DNA from: MFD04716-140 sp963703125
Lineage (GTDB): Bacteria; Bacteroidota; Bacteroidia; Flavobacteriales; Flavobacteriaceae
Assembly: GCA_963703125.1 (NCBI GenBank)
Contig: OY969790.1
Span: forward strand, 2,604,001 to 2,668,000
Direction of reading: 5' to 3'
DNA: 64,000 bases
The translations under genes were made by a program, and so were the position numbers. Positions 36,549-44,696 of this stretch are shown here, in pieces (the first letter of the stretch is position 1; every line of letters begins with the position of its first letter). The notes under the pieces were generated by a model. It saw nothing but the letters and a program-made list of their open reading frames with translations, did no database searches and was not told where the DNA came from.

Positions 36549-39500
36549 TATAACCGTTCAGTTCTATTTTTATATAATCAAATCCTTCTCCTTTAAAAGG
36601 TTGTAGCTGCTCTTTAGTGTGATTGGTTTTTCTATTCGGGAATATTTTTTCTGCTATGGCCGCATTGGGCAATCCGTTCACAAAACAGTTTTCCAAACTG
36701 TTTTCAATAATCGTAAAGTCTTCTATTTTATCTGGTTCAAATTCAAAATATTGTTTACGCTGTATACGAACACCTTCGGTCATAAAATGGTTTTGCACCC
36801 AAAGAAGCTCTTTATCTTTATTATAATAAGAGATAATCAGTTGTGGTATGGTTACTTCTTGAATTCCGGAATTAAAAAGGGTACCGCTTACTTTCTCTTG
36901 CGAAAGGGATAAATCTTGCAGTGTGATTTGTTTGTATAGATCTGTGTTGGCCACGTTACCCGCACATTGCAGATTGAATTTTGTAGGTTGTTCGGCCAAG
37001 CTTACAGGTGTAAATTCATCGGGGTCGAATGTGGGTGGTAAGGTATCATTAGTGGATGACCAAGCAATACCTTCAAAATCTATTCTGAAGTTGCTCGTCT
37101 CTTTAGGCATCAATTTGTGTTTTATATGGTATTTGCCATTATAATTGGCAAGTTCGGTATCGTCGTCGTTATAAAGTGTTGCTTTGATGACAACATCAGA
37201 AGGTACATTATCCACATTTTGTAACTGACCAATAATGCTGTAACTACCTTTCATCTTCACCAACTTTGCCGTTAGAATCTCTAAAACGGGTTGCTTAAGT
37301 ACGTCTTCATGGTGTGTTTGTTGCGTGGTAATCCTACGTCTTCCATGATTAAAGAATGTGGTTCCATTATCAGAAAATAATTGGTCGGGGGGTAGGTCAT
37401 TATCAAATTCCCCGGGTTCTATATACCACTTTCCGTTTTTTCGTAAAAGGTCATGATAGAACAGCTTTTCTATTTTCTCCAATGGGGTTACCCACTGCGT
37501 AATCACTTTTGCCTTGGCCCTGTTTTTAGATTCCCTATAGATTTCTACACCAATGGAGTCAAGTTTGGCATAAGAACTTAAAATACCGTCGGTCACGGAG
37601 ACTTCAAGCATGTATTGCGAGATATCCACATTACTATTCGGACTTAAATAGGAGTGGGCCCTAGTAAATTCCTTAAAATCCAATGCGTCATAATAGGCCA
37701 CAACCACGTTTTTTGGTTTTATTTGTGTGGCATTGGTCATGTAGAAGAAATAAATGCCCCATCCTAGAATAATCAATAGAATAAGTGCCCAGATATGACT
37801 AACGGTAACCAAGCCTTTATTGAATTTTTTGTATGGAATTTTGTAATTCAAATAAACACCTTCCGGCAATGGTTTGGATTTTAATATGCGGTACCAAACC
37901 CATTGTATATTGATGACAAAAGCCAATAAAACAGTTAAAAGGGGAATCACGCTCCACATGATTTTTAGAACCGTGGAGACATCTTCTTTTTCGATTATTG
38001 CCGGTATTGGGGGTACATTCAGTTTCTCCCAAACCATGATACCATTTTCCAATTGTTGAAGCCGCTGCCAACCGCAAAAGAAGAGTAGGGGGTCATAAAA
38101 TTTGTCGTTGGAGAAGATATATTTTAAATTATATTTCTCTGGAACGGTGAGAAATTGTTGAAGGGAACCAATACCCTGTACACCCCTGAATTTAGAATTC
38201 TCCAAACGTTCGATTGGTCTTGTGGTAAGCTCGGGCAATCTGCGGGCGGAGTGATAATTTCCATCTACCGTCATCGCTTTTGTCTGTGCAGAAAGCCATG
38301 CCATTTGGTCACCGAAACCTAATGGAAGGTATCGCCAATGGTCGTGCATGTCTTGACTCAAAAAATTTACGATGGGCAACATATTTATTTTTTGAGGTTG
38401 GGAGGGCCTAAAATAATTTAAGCTCATGGTAAAAATCACCATGAACAAAACGCCCCCGGCCAACAGTCCCCCTAAAACTCTATGATAGACCTTACCAAAT
38501 CTAGTTTGTATGTGCTCTTTTAAATCCCCCTCGACCAATCTATACGCAAATTCTCCGAAAATAGGAATAGCCATAATGGTGGCCCATAAGGTAAATCTAT
38601 CCAAGGTTAAAATATTGAACGCCGTTTCCCCTAATAATTTTAGTGGAATTGGGGTGGTACCACCAGTTCCCAAAAGCGTTAGCATCGAAAATGAAAGTCC
38701 GAAAAATAAATAGCGTTTGCTGTAATACCTATAAAATAAATAGGGTAGGAGAAAGAGTAAAGCACCCCAAGGTATTAGAAAGAAGACCAGTCCAGAAGAG
38801 GTGACTTCCAAAAAATTATCACGTGATCCGTGCGGAATAGGAACTTGTGTGATCGGGTTTTTCTTTGAGTTTATCCAATAGGGAAGGATGCAAAAAATAA
38901 AAAGCATTAACGAACCGAATCCGAATAGGACGATGCGCCAAAATAATTTTTTGAACTGTAGAAAGAATATTTTAAAAGTTATCTCCTTTGTGCTAGAAAC
39001 CTGATCTCTACTGGCATCCATAACGACCATTCCTATCAAAGGAAAAATAAAGAAGACCATGCCAAAAATGGGAGTGACATGGTGGGAAGTAACCGTAACG
39101 GAAATCAAGGATAGGCTGGTGGCCAAGTAACGTATCTTCCCAGTTTTGATCCAAGAATAGATTTCTGGCAATGAGTGTAAAAGAATTGACAGCGCAAGGA
39201 TACTTGGTAATTGACCAAAAATATGTAGGGTTTCTACAAAGGTGCTAGAGAATACCGCTAAAATTGCTGTGTAACCTGCTATTTTTCTACTTCCGGTCAT
39301 TAACAGTCCGTATCTGTAGGCTCCCGTAATAAATAATATAATGGCAATCAAGGCAATGGAGAACATTCCGAATTTGAGACCTCCAATGTAAGAAAGTGCC
39401 GCAATCCCCTGATGTACTAACGGTGGATACGCCTGTACCGTAAAACCCGTATACCATCGATAATCCCAAGGTTCGAACCAACTATTTGCGTAGTGGTCGG

Positions 39501-39624
39501 CAAAGAACAAATGAATAAGTGCGTCGTAGGTAGTTTCTAACGTAAAAAATATACTCGACCCATGAAAGGCAACCCCGATGAAAAGGGCTAAAATAAGGAG
39601 CACATTCGTTTTTTGCATTAACAA
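36532..39624 (-). CDS. Large GT-C-like membrane protein
   Basis: 1030 aa. The N-terminal ~420 residues contain around ten membrane segments with an early acidic loop (TTYDALIHLFFADHYANSWFE) and WYTGFTVQAYPPL, the pattern of GT-C lipid-sugar transferases and of the PTPS_related membrane-protein family. Two further segments lie near 555-575 and 620-645. They are followed by a NTF2-like domain (VVVAYYDALDFKEFTRAHSYL...ITQWVTPLEKIEKLF...KNGKWYI) and two beta-rich domains to the end. It is probably the polymerase or a lipid-linked sugar transferase of this cluster. Polymerase function is inferred. It is the first gene of the minus-strand trio. Confidence 0.72.
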   Translation of the reverse strand: MLMQKTNVLLILALFIGVAFHGSSIFFTLETTYDALIHLFFADHYANSWFEPWDYRWYTGFTVQAYPPLVHQGIAALSYIGGLKFGMFSIALIAIILFITGAYRYGLLMTGSRKIAGYTAILAVFSSTFVETLHIFGQLPSILALSILLHSLPEIYSWIKTGKIRYLATSLSLISVTVTSHHVTPIFGMVFFIFPLIGMVVMDASRDQVSSTKEITFKIFFLQFKKLFWRIVLFGFGSLMLFIFCILPYWINSKKNPITQVPIPHGSRDNFLEVTSSGLVFFLIPWGALLFLLPYLFYRYYSKRYLFFGLSFSMLTLLGTGGTTPIPLKLLGETAFNILTLDRFTLWATIMAIPIFGEFAYRLVEGDLKEHIQTRFGKVYHRVLGGLLAGGVLFMVIFTMSLNYFRPSQPQKINMLPIVNFLSQDMHDHWRYLPLGFGDQMAWLSAQTKAMTVDGNYHSARRLPELTTRPIERLENSKFRGVQGIGSLQQFLTVPEKYNLKYIFSNDKFYDPLLFFCGWQRLQQLENGIMVWEKLNVPPIPAIIEKEDVSTVLKIMWSVIPLLTVLLAFVINIQWVWYRILKSKPLPEGVYLNYKIPYKKFNKGLVTVSHIWALILLIILGWGIYFFYMTNATQIKPKNVVVAYYDALDFKEFTRAHSYLSPNSNVDISQYMLEVSVTDGILSSYAKLDSIGVEIYRESKNRAKAKVITQWVTPLEKIEKLFYHDLLRKNGKWYIEPGEFDNDLPPDQLFSDNGTTFFNHGRRRITTQQTHHEDVLKQPVLEILTAKLVKMKGSYSIIGQLQNVDNVPSDVVIKATLYNDDDTELANYNGKYHIKHKLMPKETSNFRIDFEGIAWSSTNDTLPPTFDPDEFTPVSLAEQPTKFNLQCAGNVANTDLYKQITLQDLSLSQEKVSGTLFNSGIQEVTIPQLIISYYNKDKELLWVQNHFMTEGVRIQRKQYFEFEPDKIEDFTIIENSLENCFVNGLPNAAIAEKIFPNRKTNHTKEQLQPFKGEGFDYIKIELNGYIGNPK

Positions 39625-39813
39625 TGATTTGTAAGAAAATATAACAAATCAAAGATAACTTTATTGTGTAAAATCCTGATACCGTGTAACGTTTAAAGAA
39701 GTTCGCTCATCTATAGTTAATTGCTATTCATCATTTATGATTGGTTTCAACGGCATATACTGGTTTACTTTTATCTTTTTTCAACTTTAGGGATTCGTTT
39801 TAAAAAGATTTTT

Positions 39814-40590
39814 ATGAGTAAAATACTTCTAATAGATGACCAGAAATTAATATTGCTTGCATTAGAAAAGCAATTGACATATTTAGGTTATGACGTGCAT
39901 AAGGCAAGTACAGTGTAAGAAGGGATTGGAAAATTTGACCATATTCAGCCCGACTTAGTTTTGCTTGATATGAATTTACCTGAAACATTAGGCTCGAAAC
40001 CTGGTACGGCAACGGGCATAGAATTTGCTAAATACCTACGCTGGTTTATGGGGAGCCAAACTCCGATTGTTGTACTATTCGGAAATACAGATGAAAATTT
40101 ATTCGTGAATATTCTAAATATAGGAGTGAGCGATTTTTTACATAAACCGGTTAAATTAAATCAAGTACTACATAAAATTGAAAAAAATTTAGGCACCGAT
40201 TATCCATATAAAGCCTTGGTAAGTAACGACTGTAATTCTATAATTGCAAAACTATCTAAAGCTTTGGTTATTCCCTTTTATGATGAAGAATGTTTATTAG
40301 AAAAACTAGATATAACTTCTATTAAAAAATTAAATCAGGAATACTATTTATGTTTTGTAAATAATACTAGTACAGATGGCACTTTAGATATTTTAGGTGA
40401 CCTGGTGGATAAAAATCCACATACTATGCTTTTAATAAATTCTTTTGCAAATCTCGGTGAAAAAGAAATTATAGAACGTGGCGTGAAATTTTTAAAAAGT
40501 GAATATGGATTTGAACAGGCATTCCCATTAAATTTTAAAGATTTAAATAAGTACGATGGTTCTCTTGAAGCTTCGGTACATGAATGTTAA
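39814..40590 (+). pseudogene. Decayed receiver-GT2 fusion (in-frame stop)
   Basis: A second, degraded copy of the fusion at 30022-31161. From ATG 39814 it reads MSKILLIDDQKLILLALEK, matching the intact copy, but hits TAA at 39916-39918. The same frame continues without shift (EGIGKFDHIQPDLVLLDMNLP, then LHKPVKL, then ALVIPFYDEECLLE and LCFVNNTSTDGTLDIL) to 40590. It ends after about 259 codons, and the acidic DADLST metal site and QCGAK motif of the intact copy are absent. So both a premature stop and loss of the catalytic C-terminal half mark it as a pseudogene. It lies next to repeat array B. Confidence 0.82.
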
Positions 40591-40649
40591 TTACCCCATT
40601 TACAATTTAATTACAAGAAATTATATTTAAAAAGAAGTTAAATAGAATA

Positions 40650-41075
40650 AAAAAACCACCCATTTGGGTGGTTTTTTTTATTGTGCAGCCGGAGACGACC
40701 GAGCGTTAAGAAAAGGTCTTGCAGACCTTTTTAGTGAAGGAGCGAGTTTGCTGCGCCGGCCTTCGAAGCCCGACGGCGTGAAGAAAAAAGATGCCTAAAT
40801 GGTTGCTTTTGCAGTGGAGCCGGAGTGATTACCTATGGTGTTCCCTCCTTACCAAAGTTGCAAATGGAAAACCAATAAGCTTAAGCTTCTGTTTCTGTAT
40901 TTTACATCATTTCCAAAACAAGGTTTTGAAATTCCATAAAACACAAAACCACGCCATTTGGCGTGGTTTCCTAAGTGTCGTGGAGCTATAGGCACTAGAA
41001 CACATCTCTGGAAATCTTATTAAACAAAGGGTTTTAAGACTTCTGAAATTTTATGCTCACCGAATAGGCAACTAT
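40650..41075. repeat. Modular repeat array B (order alpha-beta-gamma)
   Basis: The same three modules as array A. Alpha (40650-40790): strong hairpin aaaccaccc-att-tgggtggttt, then gtgcagccggagacgaccgagcg, hairpin aaaaggtc-ttgca-gaccttttt and agtgaaggagcgag. Beta (about 40791-40900): gtggagccggagtgattacc then tatggtgttcc. Gamma (40941-41075): hairpin aaccacgcc-att-tggcgtggtt, gtgtcgtggagct, then atgctcaccgaataggcaact. The inner alpha hairpin keeps its shape but not its sequence relative to array A. Together A and B bracket the signalling and exopolysaccharide genes in direct orientation. Confidence 0.7.
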
Positions 41076-41152
41076 TTTCAAAGAACGCAGGTTCGATTCC
41101 TTAAATAACTGCAAACTTCTGGAGTGTGATGTTCAGTTAATCATCATGATTG

Positions 41153-41186
41153 TTGTCCCAAAAATCGTTCGTTTTTCGGGACAACG
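41153..41186. repeat. Hairpin with 12-bp stem
   Basis: gttgtcccaaaaa and tttttcgggacaac flank a short ATCGTTCG-type loop and form a long stem with one G-A mismatch/bulge. It is located 57 bp downstream of the monooxygenase-like gene stop. It may be a terminator for the minus-strand group or an end structure of accessory DNA. Confidence 0.5.
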
Positions 41187-41242
41187 ACAATAGTTGCGAA
41201 CACATTGCAATACTCTCACGTAATGATCGTGGTCGCCCTTTT

Positions 41243-41665
41243 TCAATTCATCTTTTCAAAAATCATAGGCATGGTCTGACCGTCAATGGCGCTCATATCG
41301 ACCAATTTTAAAGATTTTACCATTTTTAGGGTTGTCGTTTTATAGTGTTTAAAATGTGGGGTTTCCAAGTGATCATTGTATGCCTTTTTGTCTGCGTAAA
41401 TTTCCAATATCCTGACTTCGGTCGGATTTTCTTTTTGGTACATTGGATAAATGGAGATCACACCCGGTTCCAATGCCACAGAAGCTTTTGCTTCTTCCTT
41501 CAGTATCGATAAATACTCGTCCCGATATTCAGGTATTATTTCGATTTCCGATAGTCTGATTATCATCTTGTCCGAATTGAAAGTCCTGTTGGAATCTTCC
41601 TGTTGTTCACACGAATTGAGCGCAACCATGAAAATTAGAATCCAGTAACATCTTAGTCTCGTCAT
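41243..41665 (-). CDS. Lipoprotein with antibiotic-biosynthesis-monooxygenase (ABM) fold
   Basis: 140 aa: lipoprotein signal (YWILIFMVALNSC, Cys near 19) then a dimeric ferredoxin-like ABM domain of the YgiN type (IRLSEIEIIPEYRDEYLSIL; EPGVISIYPM; ILEIYADKKAYNDHLETPHFKHYK). Such domains often act as quinol monooxygenases or simply bind small aromatic ligands; the lipid anchor is unusual for the fold. It is separated by 2 bp from the metallo-hydrolase gene upstream in the same operon. Substrate unknown. Confidence 0.75.
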   Translation of the reverse strand: MTRLRCYWILIFMVALNSCEQQEDSNRTFNSDKMIIRLSEIEIIPEYRDEYLSILKEEAKASVALEPGVISIYPMYQKENPTEVRILEIYADKKAYNDHLETPHFKHYKTTTLKMVKSLKLVDMSAIDGQTMPMIFEKMN

Positions 41666-41667
41666 TT

Positions 41668-42561
41668 CTAGTTCTTTAATTTTTTAAGGATAAATGGTTC
41701 ACCAGGTGCGAGAACAACGATCCGTTCAGGGTTGACAACGACATCGTAAAGGTCTTTGGGGTTGGCATTGAAGGGCGGGAAATCCGGCGCATCGACCGAA
41801 CCCCAATGATTCAATAGCAAAACAGTGTCCGGATAAGCGTTCGCGAGTTTGACGGCCCCCTCGAAGGTAAAGTGCCATTCGCTATCGGGCAAGTCAAAAA
41901 GGATGGCATCGGGAACTGGCATTGTAAGGTGTTCGGGCATCAGACGGGAATCGCCCGTTGCCCAAACGGTGCCATCGGGTGTTTCTATCCAAAATCCACA
42001 GGAATCCTCGTCCTTGAACTTACGGGGGCTTGTTCCAGGGTACGCATTCTGCCATGCATGAGTCACGGGGGTTACGGTAACCTTAATAGTGCCTACTTTG
42101 AACACATCGCCGATGTCATGGCCGATACCGGGCAACCCCTCATTTCTTAAAAGTGAGCCGACAAACTGCGTACTGTGAAATGTCCCGGTGACTTCGGCTA
42201 AATCGTTAGTAGTCGGTACACTATAATGATTGTTGTCCGCATGGGTTACCAAAACCGCATCCAAACTGGGTACCTCCTCGGTCTTGATGGGGTACTCTAT
42301 CATTACGGGCATATCAAAGTCCTTTAAAAGCGGGTCGATCATCATAGTCGTGCCACGACTGTTGATGAAAAAGCCGCCCATTCCGAGCCATCTCAAAACT
42401 GTTTTACCGGATTTTTCAAAGGCTTCCTTGCCGAAAGGCTGGGTTTTCGGCGCTTTGGCCTGATATTTCTTTTCGTCTTGTTTGGATTGGGCGGTTACGC
42501 TACTTGAGAGCATCAGGAAAGCGAGCGAAAAGAGGGCCAGAAAATGTGTTCTATTTTTCAT
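41668..42561 (-). CDS. Secreted metallo-beta-lactamase-fold protein (UlaG-like)
   Basis: 297 aa with a signal peptide (ending SVTAQ near residue 25). The MBL fold is recognisable: LRWLGMGGFFINSRGTTMMIDPLL, the metal loop VLVTHADNNHYS, VTPVTHAWQN, ATGDSRL and LLLNHWG. The metal loop deviates from the canonical H-x-H-x-D-H: it reads His-Ala-Asp-Asn-Asn-His, so the site has an altered ligand set. It is probably a periplasmic hydrolase of lactone or ester type, as in UlaG-like proteins. The operon is AraC gene, this gene, then the ABM-fold gene, in transcription order. Confidence 0.78.
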   Translation of the reverse strand: MKNRTHFLALFSLAFLMLSSSVTAQSKQDEKKYQAKAPKTQPFGKEAFEKSGKTVLRWLGMGGFFINSRGTTMMIDPLLKDFDMPVMIEYPIKTEEVPSLDAVLVTHADNNHYSVPTTNDLAEVTGTFHSTQFVGSLLRNEGLPGIGHDIGDVFKVGTIKVTVTPVTHAWQNAYPGTSPRKFKDEDSCGFWIETPDGTVWATGDSRLMPEHLTMPVPDAILFDLPDSEWHFTFEGAVKLANAYPDTVLLLNHWGSVDAPDFPPFNANPKDLYDVVVNPERIVVLAPGEPFILKKLKN

Positions 42562-42579
42562 GTCATGTAAATTATGTTA

Positions 42580-43479
42580 TTAAGCCCGCCTGAACATGGT
42601 CGGACTGTACGCTGTATGTTTTTTAAAGAAGTTGCTAAAATGTGTCGTTTCCTTAAATTTGAGGGAGTACGCGATTTCCGATACGTCCAAATTGCTATGT
42701 TTCAACAGGACCTTTGATTCCTTTACGATACGTTCGGTAATGATTTCGGTAGTAGTCTTTTGGGTCGTTTCCTTTACCGCACGGTTTAGGTGGTTCACGT
42801 GTACGTTTAACTGTTCGGCAAAGTCGGAGGCCGAACGTAGTTTTACTTTTGGATGGCTCTCGTCAACGGGAAACTGTCGTTCCAACAGTTCCAAAAATAG
42901 TGTCGAGATTCGTTGTGATGCATTGCCTTCCTTGTTTTGCATCGGTGGTACGGGCTGTATCTTCATGGCAAAATGGACAAGTTCGAATACCAGGTTCCTA
43001 AGCACATCGTATTTATGCGGATAGTCGGACTGGATCTCGTTGAGCATCCGCTCAAAAACCCTGGACACTTCGTCCACTTGATCATCCGTCAATTCAAAAA
43101 TGTGCTCTCCATGGGGCCGAAACACGGAATAGGTATCGATGTCGCCCCAGCCCTCAAAAAAGTGGGGGTCAAAGACACAATAGACTCCTTTGACTATATC
43201 TTGGGTATGTTCCCATTTATAGGGAATCTGCGGATTTGAAAATGACAGCACCTGTTGTTGTACATCCACGACCTTGTCGGCATAGTGAACCCGACCGCCC
43301 CCGTGTACAAGCATTACCTTATAGAAATCCCTTCGTTTATAAGGCAAGGGTTTTGCGTTCTTTCCCGCAAACGGTTCCAGTTTAAAGATATTGAAGTGCC
43401 CCAATTCTTTTCTTAGGTTGTCTGGGATAAAATCAAATTTCCGTTTATAGAAGTCTTCTAGGCTTTCCACTGTTTTCAT
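42580..43479 (-). CDS. AraC-family transcriptional regulator
   Basis: 299 aa. The N-terminal cupin-like sensing domain (about 30-140; YKVMLVHGGGRVHYADKVV) is followed by a C-terminal AraC DNA-binding domain with two helix-turn-helices (LRSASDFAEQLNVHVNHLNRAVKET and LDVSEIAYSLKFKETTHFSNFFKK, then YSPTMFRRA). It is 18 bp upstream of the metallo-hydrolase gene and on the same strand, so it probably regulates that operon, including itself. The effector is unknown. Confidence 0.9.
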   Translation of the reverse strand: MKTVESLEDFYKRKFDFIPDNLRKELGHFNIFKLEPFAGKNAKPLPYKRRDFYKVMLVHGGGRVHYADKVVDVQQQVLSFSNPQIPYKWEHTQDIVKGVYCVFDPHFFEGWGDIDTYSVFRPHGEHIFELTDDQVDEVSRVFERMLNEIQSDYPHKYDVLRNLVFELVHFAMKIQPVPPMQNKEGNASQRISTLFLELLERQFPVDESHPKVKLRSASDFAEQLNVHVNHLNRAVKETTQKTTTEIITERIVKESKVLLKHSNLDVSEIAYSLKFKETTHFSNFFKKHTAYSPTMFRRA

Positions 43480-43509
43480 GTTTAAAAGTTACAAAAATCA
43501 AGGAAAGGA

Positions 43510-44304
43510 TCACAGCTGTCGGTTTACCTTTCGCCTTTTGGGCCCTCCAAAACTATAATTCAAGGAAATGTTCCATAAAAAATCGTCCTCTGGCACTATT
43601 TGCGTGTCAATGGCCTTGTTCAGAATCGATGAAATGGAAAGTGGAAAATCCTTTTTGGCCAAAGTAATAAAGCCCACAACGTAATACCCCGTTTTGTCGT
43701 CAAGACGTAAGTAATAGGCCTGAGGGGATACGTTGAAATACAGTTTTTCCGAAATGAACAAATTTGTGAACGATGCATTCAACGTTAGAAAATCGGAATT
43801 CTTCAACCCTTCGTCAAACCCTCTACCACGGAGGTAATACATACCGATACTTACCTTGTCCGAAACCTTGTAATTGGGTACGATTTCGGTCGCTAAAAAA
43901 CGCCGCGATTCGATCAGCTCTTCGGCCTGCCCGTTTCGAATGACGTCTACCGTTCTGAAGTTCAGTGCAGGATGCGCCCCGACGCGCAAGGAAAACCGAT
44001 CTTTTTCAATGGCCTTATACCGGAACCAGAACAAAAAAGACCAGGGTTTGCCCTCCAGGGCAAATCGCATATCGGGTTCAAAGCTGAATTTTCCTTTCGT
44101 CATTTTTATGTCGAAAATGGCAGCGGGATCCCCCAATGAAAATGAGGGCACCAATGAAATACCATTATGGGTAATGCTTGCAGTTCCCCGAAAATCATCC
44201 AAAAATGGTTTGTTTTCTTCCTCTTGGGCAGTAACAAGAATAGTGATCGTTAGGGCAATAGCAAGCAGCAGAAATTTTCGAAAGTTTAGAACGAAGAAGT
44301 CCAT
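43510..44304 (-). CDS. Outer-membrane beta-barrel protein, unknown function
   Basis: 264 aa with a signal peptide (LLLAIALTITILVTAQ, cleavage near 26). The rest alternates polar and aromatic residues in strands such as FSFEPDMRFAL, WSFLFWFRYKA, KVSIGMYYLRG, LYFNVSPQAYYLR and the C-terminal LWNISLNYSFGG. That is consistent with a barrel of about 10-12 strands ending close to the C-terminus. I do not recognise a named family. It lies 30 bp upstream of the AraC gene on the same strand and may be the first gene of that transcript, perhaps a pore for the operon's substrate. Confidence 0.65.
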   Translation of the reverse strand: MDFFVLNFRKFLLLAIALTITILVTAQEEENKPFLDDFRGTASITHNGISLVPSFSLGDPAAIFDIKMTKGKFSFEPDMRFALEGKPWSFLFWFRYKAIEKDRFSLRVGAHPALNFRTVDVIRNGQAEELIESRRFLATEIVPNYKVSDKVSIGMYYLRGRGFDEGLKNSDFLTLNASFTNLFISEKLYFNVSPQAYYLRLDDKTGYYVVGFITLAKKDFPLSISSILNKAIDTQIVPEDDFLWNISLNYSFGGPKRRKVNRQL

Positions 44305-44696
44305 CTTTGCAATTGATTGATTTTTACAAGCACAAAAGTAATTTCGAATAGTATGGGCCGGTAATAAATTCCAAACCGATAGTTACGAAATTCAAACAAA
44401 TGGTGAGTATGGTTTTGTTTAGCCGGTTAAATTTAGTTTGGCCGTAAGAAAAGGTAGTCCCGAAAAACGGCCGATTTATAGGACAGTTGGCCAACCCTTT
44501 AGAACGTAATAATCAAAAGTCTCAAGTGTGGTCTCATTTAGTAGTATCTAAGATTTACGTTTTACGGGATACTTTGGAAGTATAATTCTACGACCTGATT
44601 TTAAGACTAACAATGAAAGGCTTCACCAAACTTTAAGTTTGAAGCTCACTTTTAGCAGACATTTGTTCTTTTTATTGTAGGTGTATTAAAGGTTTA
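44305..44696. other. Intergenic region between AraC group and HipBST-like operon
   Basis: About 390 bases with no supported gene. It holds the promoter side of the outer-membrane protein gene and the 3' side of the toxin-antitoxin operon. No clear terminator is seen. Confidence 0.45.

Larger units (their letters stand above)
40591..41242. other. Gene-free stretch holding repeat array B
   Basis: About 650 bases without a supported gene. It comprises repeat array B (40650-41075) and a perfect-stem hairpin at 41153-41186 just downstream of the monooxygenase-like gene. A 66-codon frame across the repeats is not credible. Confidence 0.7.

Noticed and set aside
18222..41075. CRISPR array
   Set aside because: Repeats are few, long, permuted and not separated by uniform spacers; no cas genes are present.
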